Below the pieces are notes generated by a model, which worked only from the letters and a program-made list of their open reading frames with translations, made no database searches and was not told the origin of the DNA. The translations under genes were made by a program, and so were the position numbers. Below, in pieces: positions 1-6,972 of a stretch of 7,000 nucleotides of DNA. Source of the DNA: an uncultured Sutterella sp. (GTDB lineage Bacteria > Pseudomonadota > Gammaproteobacteria > Burkholderiales > Burkholderiaceae_F); contig USHK01000056.1 in assembly GCA_900554375.1 (NCBI GenBank), positions 1 to 7,000 of the forward strand, written 5' to 3'. Within the stretch, counting starts at the first letter, position 1. Each line of letters begins with the position of its first letter.

Positions 1-42
1 CGTAAGGAGTCGTCGGCAGCGTCAGATGTGTATAAGAGACAG
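1..42 (+). other. Nextera (Tn5) read-1 adapter and i5 index, not genomic
   Basis: This is library-construction sequence. Positions 10-42 match the Illumina Nextera read-1 adapter, and its last 19 bases (24-42, AGATGTGTATAAGAGACAG) are the Tn5 mosaic end. Positions 2-9 read GTAAGGAG, which I recognise from memory as the i5 index numbered 505. Position 1 (c) would then be the last base of the P5 oligonucleotide. Genomic sequence starts at about 43. The match is direct from the sequence; the index name is recalled, not looked up. No gene or repeat should be annotated here. Confidence 0.97.
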
Positions 43-43
43 G

Positions 44-82
44 TCTTGGGTCGAAGGTTTTTGCGATAAATTGGAGAACTAA
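44..82 (+). CDS. Possible 3' tail of the upstream gene (dxr?)
   Basis: The 42 genomic bases before rseP contain an open frame that reads SWVEGFCDKLEN and stops with TAA at 80-82, three codon positions before the rseP start. In many betaproteobacteria dxr (1-deoxy-D-xylulose-5-phosphate reductoisomerase) lies directly upstream of rseP, and Dxr proteins end in a charged helix, so this could be its last residues. Twelve residues cannot identify a family. A second frame (43-69, VLGRRFLR then TAA) is equally open, so the assignment is weak and rests mainly on expected gene order. Confidence 0.25.
   Translation, partial: SWVEGFCDKLEN
73..76 (+). promoter_or_regulatory. Ribosome binding site supporting the TTG start of rseP
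   Basis: GGAG ends 8 bases before the TTG at 85, a normal Shine-Dalgarno spacing. In the same frame a TAA lies at 67-69 and there is no ATG or GTG between it and 85. The site therefore supports TTG at 85 over the TTG codons at 91 and 94. Confidence 0.7.
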
Positions 83-84
83 CC

Positions 85-1446
85 TTGACGTTGTTGACGA
101 CCATTGCTGCCTTTGCGGTTACGATCGGTATTCTGATTACCTTTCATGAGCTCGGGCATTATTTAGTCGCCAGGCTTTGCGGCGTAAAAATTCTGAGATT
201 TTCCTTAGGCTTTGGGAAACCTCTTTTTATTTATAAACGCAAGAGCGATCCTGATGGTACTGAATGGGCCGTCAGTGCTCTGCCGCTCGGCGGATATGTG
301 AGAAGGCTCGATGCACGTGATCCGACGTGTCTTCCCATTAAAGCTGAAGATAAAGATCGCGAATTCGGAGCCAAAAACGTTTGGCAGCGTTTTGCCATCG
401 TTGCCGCAGGACCTTTTGCAAACCTTTTGTTGGCCGTTTTGCTGTATGCAGCGATTTTCATGATAGGAAGTATCCAGCCGACTCCTGTCATTGCCGAGCC
501 TCCGGCAGGAACGCCGGCAGCCGTTGCCGGACTTCATGCCGGCGACAAGATTCTGAAAGTTGATGATTCCGGAGTAAAAACTTTTACAGATCTCCGTATG
601 GAGATGCTTAATAAGTTCGGAGGCACGGCAAGGATTTTGGTTCACAGCCCCAATGGCAGCGAGGTAACTAAAGAGATTGATTTGAGCAAGATGAGTCTCG
701 ATCCCAAGGCAAAAGACGCTGATCCGTTTGAAGAGGTTGGACTTCATCTGAACATGGGACATCCTTTTATTTCTTCGTTCGTAGAAAATTCTGCAGCGCA
801 GCGGGACGGTATTAAAATCGGCGACCATATCTATCGCGTCGGTAATGTTCCGGTTAAGATGCCGAAAGATTTTGTCAGTGAAATCAAAAAATATCCCGGA
901 AAACCCGTCACATTACTCGTCGGAGACGAAAACGGTCCGACGCACACCCTGGAAGTTACACCGGCAGCAGCTAAGGACGAACAGGGCAATGAAATCGGCC
1001 GCATCGGCGCAGCAATCGGGGTAGATTTTCCGCACACTCAGGTTTCGTACGGTCCTTTGGAAAGTCTTTATGAAGGTGTAAAGAAAACGTGGGATACCGC
1101 AGCGATGTCGGTTCGCATGATCGGTAAGATGTTTACCGGAGACGTTTCCATCAGTAATATTTCCGGGCCGGTTACGATTGCGGATTACGCGGGTCAGACG
1201 GCGCAGCTGGGTATTATTCCTTTTATTTCGTTTTTAGCGTTGGTTTCCATCAGTTTGGGAATTTTGAACTTGTTACCGATTCCCATGTTGGACGGCGGCC
1301 ATCTCCTGTATTATTCTCTCGAAATAGTGACAGGTAAGCCCGTTTCCGAGGCTGTGCAAGCTTCTGCACAAAAGATTGGCATCGCAGCGCTCTTCGGTTT
1401 GACTATACTTGCACTATTTAATGATTTGACGCGACTTTTACCGTGA
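85..1446 (+). CDS. rseP: RseP, site-2 (RIP) zinc intramembrane protease
   Basis: This is a 453-residue inner-membrane metalloprotease of the site-2 family. In E. coli, RseP cleaves the anti-sigma factor RseA within the membrane after DegS, releasing sigma-E, and also removes remnant signal peptides. The zinc motif HELGH is at residues 21-25 inside the first membrane segment (about 5-25). ALPLGGYVRR (65-74) and GPFANLLLAV (109-118, second membrane segment) are typical family motifs. Two PDZ domains follow in the periplasmic part (about 135-205 and 222-295). The third catalytic element, NLLPIPMLDGG, has N395, P398 and D403; E. coli has N394, P397 and D402, and its length is 450. Two more membrane segments lie at about 374-396 and 428-446. 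The start is TTG at 85, supported by GGAG at 73-76 and by the position of the zinc motif. The gene is complete and no key residue is missing. The substrate in this organism is inferred, since no rseA or rpoE is in view. Confidence 0.96.
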   Translation: MTLLTTIAAFAVTIGILITFHELGHYLVARLCGVKILRFSLGFGKPLFIYKRKSDPDGTEWAVSALPLGGYVRRLDARDPTCLPIKAEDKDREFGAKNVWQRFAIVAAGPFANLLLAVLLYAAIFMIGSIQPTPVIAEPPAGTPAAVAGLHAGDKILKVDDSGVKTFTDLRMEMLNKFGGTARILVHSPNGSEVTKEIDLSKMSLDPKAKDADPFEEVGLHLNMGHPFISSFVENSAAQRDGIKIGDHIYRVGNVPVKMPKDFVSEIKKYPGKPVTLLVGDENGPTHTLEVTPAAAKDEQGNEIGRIGAAIGVDFPHTQVSYGPLESLYEGVKKTWDTAAMSVRMIGKMFTGDVSISNISGPVTIADYAGQTAQLGIIPFISFLALVSISLGILNLLPIPMLDGGHLLYYSLEIVTGKPVSEAVQASAQKIGIAALFGLTILALFNDLTRLLP

Positions 1447-1483
1447 GTTGTTTTACGGGGAGTCATTTTTTAATTTATAGAAT

Positions 1484-3826
1484 ATGCCTCATCCTAAGAA
1501 GATAGCGCTAGCTTGCGCTTTAGCTTTGGCAGCTACGACTGTGCTTGCTCAGGGTCATGTGATTAAAGACATTCGACTCGAAGGCATTTCCCGTACCGAA
1601 GCGGGTACGGTTTTCTCGCACTTGCCGATCCGAGTGGGGGACACGTATTCTCCGGAACTGGGCGCTGAATCCTTGCGCTCCTTGTACGCTTCCGGAATGT
1701 TCCAGGACGTTCAGCTCGACATGGACGGAAACGTTTTAGTGGTTCGAGTTCAAGAGCGTCCGACAGTAGCAAACATCCACACCACGGGCATTTCGGAGTT
1801 CGATGCCAAAGGTGTTGAGAAATCTCTCCGAGATGTAGGCTTAGCCGAGGGCTTCATTTTTGACCGTGCGGTATTGGATCGAGCTATTCAGGAATTAAGA
1901 CGTCAATACCTTTCCCGCGGGCGTTATTCCGCTGAAGTCAAAGTCACAGTGACTCCGGTCGAACGAAACCGTGTTCGTATCAACATTGACGTTGATGAAG
2001 GACCTGCGGCGAAAATTCAACAAATTCGTTTTGTCGGCAATAAAGTTTATGACGACGGCGACCTGCGGGACGAAATGCAGCTTGGAACCCCAAACTGGTT
2101 TTCTTGGTACACCAAGCGCGACCAATATTCTCGAGAAAAGCTGACTGCCGACTTAGAGGCGATCCGCGCTCTCTACAACAATAACGGCTATCTTGACTTT
2201 AAGATCGATTCTACGCAGGTTTCCGTGAGCCCTGACAAATCGGAGATTTTTGTCACGATCAACCTCGATGAGGGTAAAAAATACAAGATTCAAAACATTC
2301 GCCTAACCGGCGATATGCTGGGTCTTGAACCTGAGTTTGAAGATCTTGTGGATATCAAACCGGGCTCCGTTTACAACGCCTCAGAAGTAAACGCACTGGC
2401 GAAAAAATTTACTGATCGTCTCTCTGCTTTAGGTTATGCCTTTGCAAGAGCGATTCCTGCTCCCGTAGTGGATCCTGAGCATCCCGATGAGGTGAGCGTG
2501 GTCTATACCATTGACCCGGGTCGACGCGTATATGTTCGTAAGGTCAACATCACCGGAAATACTCGTACTCAGGACGAAGTCATTCGCCGTGAAGTTCGTC
2601 AGTATGAAGCAAGCTGGTTTGACAGCGATAAAGTAGCCGTTTCTCGCGACCGCATAGACCGTCTCGGTTTCTTTGAAACAGTAACGGCGGAACCTGAACC
2701 GGTTGCGGGGTCGCCCGACGAAGTTGATTTGGCAGTGAACGTGAAGGAACGTCCTACCGGAAACATCTCGGTCGGCGCCGGCTACTCGACTTCTGAAGGT
2801 ATCGTACTCTCCGGCGGTTTTTCACAGAACAACGTTTTCGGTACCGGTAATTCTCTATCTCTTGAAGTCAATACGTCTAAGAGCTCTAGAACTTATGCTG
2901 CCAGCTTCACGCAGCCTTACATTACAACTTCGGGTATTAGCCAGTCCTTCGAAATTTATGACCGTAAGCTTGACTTGGATGAACTCGAAATTACCGATGA
3001 TGTTAAGTATGAGACCTACGGTGCCGGTGTTACGTACGGTGTGCCGATTACGGAAAATGATCAGATTTTCTTAGGCGGCAAGTTTGAAATGACGGATGTA
3101 ACTGTTGGTTCCGGCGCTCCAAATCGTTATAAAGACTACGTTCACGATTACGGTAAGAAACCGAAGAGCATTGCCGCGACAATCGGCTGGTCGCGCGACA
3201 CTCGAGATAACATCCTGGCTCCGACTCGCGGCCGTTATCAGAGATTGTTCGGTGAAATTTCTCTTCCCGTTCTTGATCTGAAATACTATCGTGCAACCTA
3301 CCAGTTCCAGCAGTTTGTTCCGGTTACGAAATCCATTACTTTTGCGTTCAATACCGAACTCGGCTATGGTGACGGTTACGCAGGCAAACAGTATCCGTTC
3401 TTCAAGAATTTCTATGGCGGCGGTATCGGTTCCGTTCGCGGTTACGACACCTCTTCTCTAGGACCGCGTGATACGGGTCCTACAGGAGATGGTGACGCAT
3501 CCGGCGGTAACCGCAAACTCAATTTCTCTCTCGAACTGTTGGCGCCGATCCCTGGAGCAGACAGAACGCTGCGTATGTTCACCTTCCTGGACGGCGGATG
3601 GGTTTGGGGCCGAAAAGCTTTCTACAAACAAGCAGCTGACGGCTATGTTGTCGATCACTATGAGAAAGACAAACTTGACCTCGGTGATCTTCGTTACTCC
3701 GTCGGTTTCGGTTTAGCCTGGATTTCACCGATGGGCCCGCTTAAATTGAGCTTCGCATTCCCGCTCAATAAGAAGGACAGTGACGAGCTTCAGAGATTCC
3801 AATTCCAAATTGGTACAGGTTTCTAA
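1484..3826 (+). CDS. bamA: BamA, outer-membrane protein assembly factor (Omp85)
   Basis: This is a 780-residue Omp85 protein, the central subunit of the BAM complex that folds and inserts beta-barrel proteins into the outer membrane. Residues 1-22 form a Sec signal peptide (KK near the start, hydrophobic core, cleavage likely after VLA at 20-22). Five POTRA domains follow at about 25-92, 93-173, 176-264, 267-345 and 348-424, each with the usual G-N or G-I turns (e.g. GNKVYDD at 185-191, ITGNTRTQDEV in the fifth). The 16-strand barrel occupies about 426-780. VRGY at 651-654 is the conserved loop-6 motif (VRGF in E. coli). The protein ends in phenylalanine, as expected for a BAM substrate. Length is near that of Neisseria (about 797) and E. 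coli (810). An in-frame TAG at 1478-1480 fixes ATG 1484 as the earliest start. No well-placed Shine-Dalgarno is visible; GGGGAG at 1457-1462 is 21 bases away. The gene is complete. Confidence 0.97.
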   Translation: MPHPKKIALACALALAATTVLAQGHVIKDIRLEGISRTEAGTVFSHLPIRVGDTYSPELGAESLRSLYASGMFQDVQLDMDGNVLVVRVQERPTVANIHTTGISEFDAKGVEKSLRDVGLAEGFIFDRAVLDRAIQELRRQYLSRGRYSAEVKVTVTPVERNRVRINIDVDEGPAAKIQQIRFVGNKVYDDGDLRDEMQLGTPNWFSWYTKRDQYSREKLTADLEAIRALYNNNGYLDFKIDSTQVSVSPDKSEIFVTINLDEGKKYKIQNIRLTGDMLGLEPEFEDLVDIKPGSVYNASEVNALAKKFTDRLSALGYAFARAIPAPVVDPEHPDEVSVVYTIDPGRRVYVRKVNITGNTRTQDEVIRREVRQYEASWFDSDKVAVSRDRIDRLGFFETVTAEPEPVAGSPDEVDLAVNVKERPTGNISVGAGYSTSEGIVLSGGFSQNNVFGTGNSLSLEVNTSKSSRTYAASFTQPYITTSGISQSFEIYDRKLDLDELEITDDVKYETYGAGVTYGVPITENDQIFLGGKFEMTDVTVGSGAPNRYKDYVHDYGKKPKSIAATIGWSRDTRDNILAPTRGRYQRLFGEISLPVLDLKYYRATYQFQQFVPVTKSITFAFNTELGYGDGYAGKQYPFFKNFYGGGIGSVRGYDTSSLGPRDTGPTGDGDASGGNRKLNFSLELLAPIPGADRTLRMFTFLDGGWVWGRKAFYKQAADGYVVDHYEKDKLDLGDLRYSVGFGLAWISPMGPLKLSFAFPLNKKDSDELQRFQFQIGTGF

Positions 3827-3837
3827 TAAATTTGTGG

Positions 3838-3855
3838 CACAATTAAACAATTGTG
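3838..3855. promoter_or_regulatory. Perfect inverted repeat (7 bp, 4-base loop) before skp
   Basis: CACAATT (3838-3844), loop AAAC, AATTGTG (3849-3855) form a perfect hairpin or dyad in the 43-base gap between bamA and skp. In RNA the pair G3837-U3856 could extend it. It ends one base before the skp Shine-Dalgarno (3857-3861). It has no following T-run, so it is not an intrinsic terminator. It could be a binding site for a dimeric regulator, an mRNA-stabilising structure, or chance in A/T-rich sequence; the sequence does not decide. Confidence 0.4.
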
Positions 3856-3856
3856 T

Positions 3857-3861
3857 AGGAG
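3857..3861 (+). promoter_or_regulatory. Ribosome binding site that sets the skp start
   Basis: AGGAG lies 8 bases before ATG at 3870. It favours that start over a GTG at 3780 in the same frame, which would put 30 extra residues before the signal peptide and overlap the end of bamA. Confidence 0.85.
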
Positions 3862-3869
3862 ATACATTC

Positions 3870-4367
3870 ATGCAAAAAAAATGGTTAGCGGTTGCTTTAG
3901 TTTCCGCCTTGGTTTGCTCTGCTGCGACAGCAGTGCAGGCAGAAGTTAAGATCGGTGTTGTCAGCACCGAGGTTATTCTTCGCGATTCTGCAGCTGCTCA
4001 GGCCGCAAGTAAAAAACTTGAACAAGAATTCTCTAAGCGCGATAAAGAGCTCAATGCTGCCGGTCAGCGTTTGAAAAATGATGTCGAACGTTTCGAAAAA
4101 AACGCCGGAACAATGACAGAGCAGGAAAGAATTCGCAAACAGCGTGATCTGGCTGAAAGAGACCGTGATTTCCAGCGTCGCCAGCGTGAGCTTCGCGAAG
4201 ATTTCAATCAGCGCAGAAATGAAGAGCTCCAGAAGCTTCTTCGTCAGGCAAACACGGTTATCAAAAACATTGCTCAGCGCGAAAAATATGACCTTATTCT
4301 TCAGGAAGCCATCTACGTCAACCCGAAGATTGATATCACTGACCAGGTTCTCAAGGAACTCAAGTAA
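3870..4367 (+). CDS. skp: Skp/OmpH periplasmic chaperone
   Basis: This is a 165-residue Skp (OmpH) family protein; E. coli Skp has 161. Skp forms a periplasmic trimer with coiled-coil tentacles that holds unfolded outer-membrane proteins and hands them to BAM. Residues 1-24 are a Sec signal peptide (QKK start, hydrophobic core, cleavage after VQA). C16 does not sit in a lipobox, so this is not a lipoprotein. The mature protein begins EVKIGVV, a beta-strand typical of the family's trimerisation core. A long, highly charged helical region (about 40-135, rich in K, E, R and Q) gives the tentacles. The C-terminal core ends with YDLILQEAIYV and an ITDQVLKEL helix. The ATG at 3870 is chosen for its AGGAG and because the signal peptide then begins at residue 1. 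Its position directly after bamA is the common proteobacterial order. Identity is certain at family level. Confidence 0.95.
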   Translation: MQKKWLAVALVSALVCSAATAVQAEVKIGVVSTEVILRDSAAAQAASKKLEQEFSKRDKELNAAGQRLKNDVERFEKNAGTMTEQERIRKQRDLAERDRDFQRRQRELREDFNQRRNEELQKLLRQANTVIKNIAQREKYDLILQEAIYVNPKIDITDQVLKELK

Positions 4368-4379
4368 TTTTTATCGGGC

Positions 4380-4403
4380 ACAAGCAGACAGATGTCTGCT
4401 TGT
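4380..4403 (+). terminator. Strong hairpin after skp, possible weak terminator
   Basis: ACAAGCAGACA (4380-4390) and TGTCTGCTTGT (4393-4403) are exact reverse complements. A realistic fold is a 10-bp stem with the four-base loop AGAT. It begins 12 bases after the skp stop. The following bases (TGCTTAATTG) are only partly T-rich, so it would be a poor intrinsic terminator. It may act as a partial terminator lowering read-through into lpxD, or protect the 3' end of an skp transcript. The dyad is plain to see; its function is inferred. Confidence 0.45.
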
Positions 4404-4520
4404 TGCTTAATTGCCATTTAGTGCAATATGTGCGGCATGACCTGATTCGGGTTTCAGCGACTTCAAACTTGCTCTCCCTCTCAGATCGGCCGCATAAATT
4501 TTTTAGATAGGGCGATACAG
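4404..4520 (+). promoter_or_regulatory. Leader region of lpxD, candidate promoter region
   Basis: These 117 bases between the post-skp hairpin and lpxD contain no coding frame I can support. They hold small inverted repeats: ATTGC/GCAAT at 4410-4414 and 4423-4427, CTGA/TCAG at 4442-4445 and 4454-4457, and TGCGGC/GCCGCA at 4431-4436 and 4489-4494. A CATAAA at 4493-4498 is a poor -10-like element with TTGCTC (4469-4474) 18 bases upstream. AGGG at 4509-4512 is the likely Shine-Dalgarno for lpxD, 8 bases before the ATG. As the longest gap in the window it is the most likely place for an internal promoter, but no element is convincing. Confidence 0.3.
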
Positions 4521-5609
4521 ATGATTCAACAAACAGCGCCGATGACTCTTCTTGAGTTAGTTGACCGAATTAAAGAAAAAAGCAACGATACTTTACTGAG
4601 CACGATTAGTGCCAACGGAGGAGAGGCAGAAATTAAGTCTATCGCTCCGCTCGAAACTGCCGGGCACGGCGACGTTGCTTTTTTAGCTAACAGCAAATAT
4701 CGTGACGCAGCCGCCGCTTGCAAGGCAACGGCTTTGGTTTTAACAGAAGAAGACAAACAAGCGATTTGGGGCGCTCAAGAACCCGACCGTATCGTTGTGA
4801 TCACTCGTAATCCGTATGCTTGGTTTGCCTATGCTCTCCAGATCATTTTCCCGCAGGAACAGCCCGCTCCCGGCGTAGATACGAGAGCAGTGGTTGAGGA
4901 CGGGGCGGTTATTAACTCCACCGCAAGAGTTGAAGCCGGTGCCGTTATTCGCAAAGGCGCTCAAGTCGGGCCATATTGCTTTGTCGGCGCTAACAGCGTT
5001 ATCGGAGAAGGAGTAGTGCTGGGCGAACACACTCGAATTTATCCGAACGTGACGATTTACTACGGCTGCCGCATCGGCAGACGCAACATTATTCACTCCG
5101 GTGCCGTTATCGGTGCTGATGGCTTCGGTTTTGCGCCTTTGGATCGGCAGTATGTGAAGATTCCTCAGATCGGAGCGGTTGAAACCGGCGACGACGTTGA
5201 AATCGGCGCAAATACCTGTATCGACAGAGGTGCTTTACAGAACACCACCATCGGGCAAGGCACAAAGATTGACGATTTGGTCATGATAGGACATAACTGC
5301 CAGGTTGGCAGGAATGTCGTTCTTTCAGGAAGAACAGGTTTGGCAGGAAGCACCATCATCGGTGATAACGTCCAGGCAGGGGGCGGCTCAGGTTTTGCCG
5401 GCCATCTCAAAGTGGCGGCCGGTTCGATCATCGGAGGAGGTGCAGGCGTCCCGGGGTCGATTGAAAAGCCTGACTACTACGCCGGCTACATGCCCGCAAT
5501 GCCCCACAGAGAGTTCTATAACATTTTGTCCGTAATTAAACGTTTGCCGGAGATGCGCAGACAGCTGAAACATTTGGCCGAAAAAGTTGATTCCCTTAAG
5601 AAAGAGTAA
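4521..5609 (+). CDS. lpxD: LpxD, UDP-3-O-(3-hydroxyacyl)glucosamine N-acyltransferase
   Basis: This is a 362-residue cytoplasmic acyltransferase (E. coli 341) for the third step of lipid A synthesis: it adds a 3-hydroxyacyl chain from acyl-ACP to the 2-amino group of UDP-3-O-acylglucosamine. The N-terminal uridine-binding domain (about 8-115) has FLANSKY, whose F54 and Y60 keep the spacing of E. coli F43 and Y49. The left-handed beta-helix of hexapeptide repeats covers about 120-315 and includes GADGFGF (198-204) and KIPQIG (213-218). H258 in MIGHNCQVG aligns with the catalytic H239 of E. coli. H295 in FAGHLKV is a second conserved histidine. A C-terminal amphipathic helix (about 329-362) ends in a charged coil. 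ATG 4521 is preceded by AGGG at 4509-4512; the internal ATG at 4542 has no such site. The stop is two bases before fabZ, so the two are probably translationally coupled. The protein is somewhat longer than usual but has no missing motif. Confidence 0.96.
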   Translation: MIQQTAPMTLLELVDRIKEKSNDTLLSTISANGGEAEIKSIAPLETAGHGDVAFLANSKYRDAAAACKATALVLTEEDKQAIWGAQEPDRIVVITRNPYAWFAYALQIIFPQEQPAPGVDTRAVVEDGAVINSTARVEAGAVIRKGAQVGPYCFVGANSVIGEGVVLGEHTRIYPNVTIYYGCRIGRRNIIHSGAVIGADGFGFAPLDRQYVKIPQIGAVETGDDVEIGANTCIDRGALQNTTIGQGTKIDDLVMIGHNCQVGRNVVLSGRTGLAGSTIIGDNVQAGGGSGFAGHLKVAAGSIIGGGAGVPGSIEKPDYYAGYMPAMPHREFYNILSVIKRLPEMRRQLKHLAEKVDSLKKE

Positions 5610-5611
5610 AA

Positions 5612-6055
5612 ATGCAAGACATTAATGACATCATGAGGCTTTTGCCTCACCGCTATCCGTTTCTTTTAGTTGACCGTGTTTTGGAGACGAATGGTGTAGA
5701 TAAACTGATTGCGATTAAGAACGTTACCGTTAATGAACCGCAGTTCACCGGCCACTTTCCCGGCGTTCCCGTGATGCCCGGCGTGCTGATCATTGAAGCG
5801 ATGGCTCAAGCTTGCGCCATGCTTGCTTTTGCAAGAATGGGCGGCGAGAGAGATCCCGAGAAGCTCTTCTATTTTGCTTCTATCGACAACGCTCGCTTCA
5901 AGCGCGTCGTGATTCCTGGCGATCAGCTCCGTTTTGAATGCACATTCCTGCGAGAAAAACTCGGCATGATCAAAATGCATTGCGATGCCACGGTTGACGG
6001 TCAGCTGGCCGCTTGCGCAGACATGATGTGCTCTTATCGTTCCCCTAGAAAGTAA
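5612..6055 (+). CDS. fabZ: FabZ, (3R)-hydroxyacyl-ACP dehydratase
   Basis: This is a 147-residue hot-dog-fold dehydratase that converts (3R)-hydroxyacyl-ACP to trans-2-enoyl-ACP in fatty acid elongation; E. coli FabZ has 151 residues. The [14 protein letters not shown] signature is at 10-23. Catalytic H48 lies in [11 protein letters not shown] and E62 in IIEAMAQA, with the same 14-residue spacing as E. coli H54 and E68. [11 protein letters not shown] and the [12 protein letters not shown] segment are also typical. The start lies two bases after the lpxD stop, with GAG at 5604-5606 inside the lpxD end as a short Shine-Dalgarno. FabZ competes with LpxA and LpxD for 3-hydroxyacyl-ACP, so its position between them is functionally sensible and is the common proteobacterial order. 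FabA is a less likely alternative, because this protein is shorter and carries the FabZ signature. Confidence 0.96.
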   Translation: MQDINDIMRLLPHRYPFLLVDRVLETNGVDKLIAIKNVTVNEPQFTGHFPGVPVMPGVLIIEAMAQACAMLAFARMGGERDPEKLFYFASIDNARFKRVVIPGDQLRFECTFLREKLGMIKMHCDATVDGQLAACADMMCSYRSPRK

Positions 6056-6065
6056 AGGAAAATAT

Positions 6066-6860
6066 ATGGCTCAGATCCATCCCTCATCCATAGTTGATCC
6101 TCAAGCCAAACTTGCGGAGAACGTTATCGTCGGTCCGTTCTGCACGATCGGTCCCCACGTAGAAGTCGGTGAAGGAACCACTTTGCAGAGCCATATTGTT
6201 CTTACCGGTCACACCAAGATCGGTAAGAACAACAAGATTTATGCCTTTGCAGCGATCGGTATTGATCCTCAGGATAAAAAATACCGCGGTGAAGAGACGC
6301 AGCTCATTGTCGGGGACAACAATGTTATCCGTGAACACTGCACGCTTTCCGTGGGTACGATTCAGGATAGAGGCATAACAGTTGTGGGAAGCGACAATCT
6401 TCTTATGGCTAACGTACATATTGCGCACGACTGCATCATAGGAAACGGCACGATCATTGCCAATAATGTAGGTTTGGCCGGACACGTCCATGTTGCAGAT
6501 GATGTCATCATTGGAGGACAGTCGGGCGTGCATCAGTTTGTGCAGATCGGGAAGGGCGCGATGCTCAGCGGCGGAAGCATGGTTCGCCAGGACTGCATTC
6601 CTTACGGCATGTATCAGGGCTACCCCGCAGCTCCGTTCGGTATCAACCTTGAAGGCATGAAGCGTCATGGATATTCCCGAGTAGCTATGCATGCAGCGCG
6701 AGAAAGCTACAAACTGATTTTCCGCGAAGGCAAGACAGTTCAGGAAGCGGTAGAGGCAATCGAGGCTTACGCTGAAACATTGGACGACGAACAAGCGAAG
6801 AAAGTCTGCGAATTAATGTGCTCGTTTACTGAACAGGCAACACGAGGATTAGCTCGCTGA
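6066..6860 (+). CDS. lpxA: LpxA, UDP-N-acetylglucosamine O-acyltransferase
   Basis: This is a 264-residue cytoplasmic trimeric acyltransferase (E. coli 262) for the first step of lipid A synthesis: transfer of a 3-hydroxyacyl chain from ACP to the 3-OH of UDP-GlcNAc. Hexapeptide repeats forming the left-handed beta-helix run from about 2 to 185. H121 in VHIAHDC corresponds to catalytic E. coli H125. By my hand alignment G169 takes the place of E. coli G173, the chain-length ruler residue, so a longer acyl chain than the C10 used by Pseudomonas is plausible; this is inference. PQDKKYRGE (68-76) and TLSVGT (93-98) resemble Neisseria LpxA more than E. coli. The C-terminal helical domain (about 190-264) starts after GMKRHGYSR and ends TRGLAR. 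AAGGAA at 6055-6060 is a good ribosome binding site 5 bases before the ATG. Its TGA shares one base with the lpxB ATG. Confidence 0.97.
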   Translation: MAQIHPSSIVDPQAKLAENVIVGPFCTIGPHVEVGEGTTLQSHIVLTGHTKIGKNNKIYAFAAIGIDPQDKKYRGEETQLIVGDNNVIREHCTLSVGTIQDRGITVVGSDNLLMANVHIAHDCIIGNGTIIANNVGLAGHVHVADDVIIGGQSGVHQFVQIGKGAMLSGGSMVRQDCIPYGMYQGYPAAPFGINLEGMKRHGYSRVAMHAARESYKLIFREGKTVQEAVEAIEAYAETLDDEQAKKVCELMCSFTEQATRGLAR

Positions 6861-6972
6861 TGGAGCAGTTAACTAACAACAGCATAATTTGGGCAGCCGG
6901 AGAAAACAGCGGGGACTATTTAGCTTCCCGCGTTTTACCGGCTGTTGCCGCATCTCATCCTGAGCTGAAGAT
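6860..6972 (+). CDS. lpxB: LpxB, lipid-A-disaccharide synthase, 5' part only
   Basis: Only the first 37 codons are genomic. LpxB is a membrane-associated GT19 glycosyltransferase that joins UDP-2,3-diacylglucosamine and lipid X into the lipid A disaccharide, and is usually about 380 residues. The visible part has a short beta strand (SIIWAAG) followed by GENSGDYLASRVLPAV, matching the family's N-terminal GExSGD motif (AGETSGD in E. coli). The start ATG overlaps the lpxA stop by one base (TGATG), and GAGGA at 6844-6848 may serve as ribosome binding site 11 bases away. After codon 37 the frame runs into adapter, so residues read from 6971 onward (ICLLYTSDAA) are artefact. The truncation comes from the library fragment and is no evidence of a pseudogene. 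Confidence 0.9.

Noticed and set aside
205..828. Open frame of 207 codons on the minus strand inside rseP
   Set aside because: It lies wholly within rseP, has no family resemblance and is rich in Cys, Arg and Asn, typical of antisense readings.
1471..1483. Promoter with -10 TATAGA just before bamA
   Set aside because: TATAGA at 1476-1481 touches the start codon and has no -35 element at 16-18 bases. The A/T richness explains the resemblance.
3780..3869. Longer skp starting at GTG 3780
   Set aside because: It would overlap bamA and put 30 non-conserved residues before a clear signal peptide. ATG 3870 has AGGAG at the right distance.
6084..6794. Open frame of 236 codons on the minus strand inside lpxA
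   Set aside because: It is a shadow of lpxA. The lpxA protein has all its family motifs, while the minus-strand product has no recognisable domain and no ribosome binding site I could support.
43..6972. A hidden novel system, CRISPR array, tRNA, or phage or toxin gene
   Set aside because: About 96 percent of the insert is accounted for by seven well-known envelope genes, and the gaps total only a few hundred bases. I saw no repeat array, RNA gene or foreign gene.
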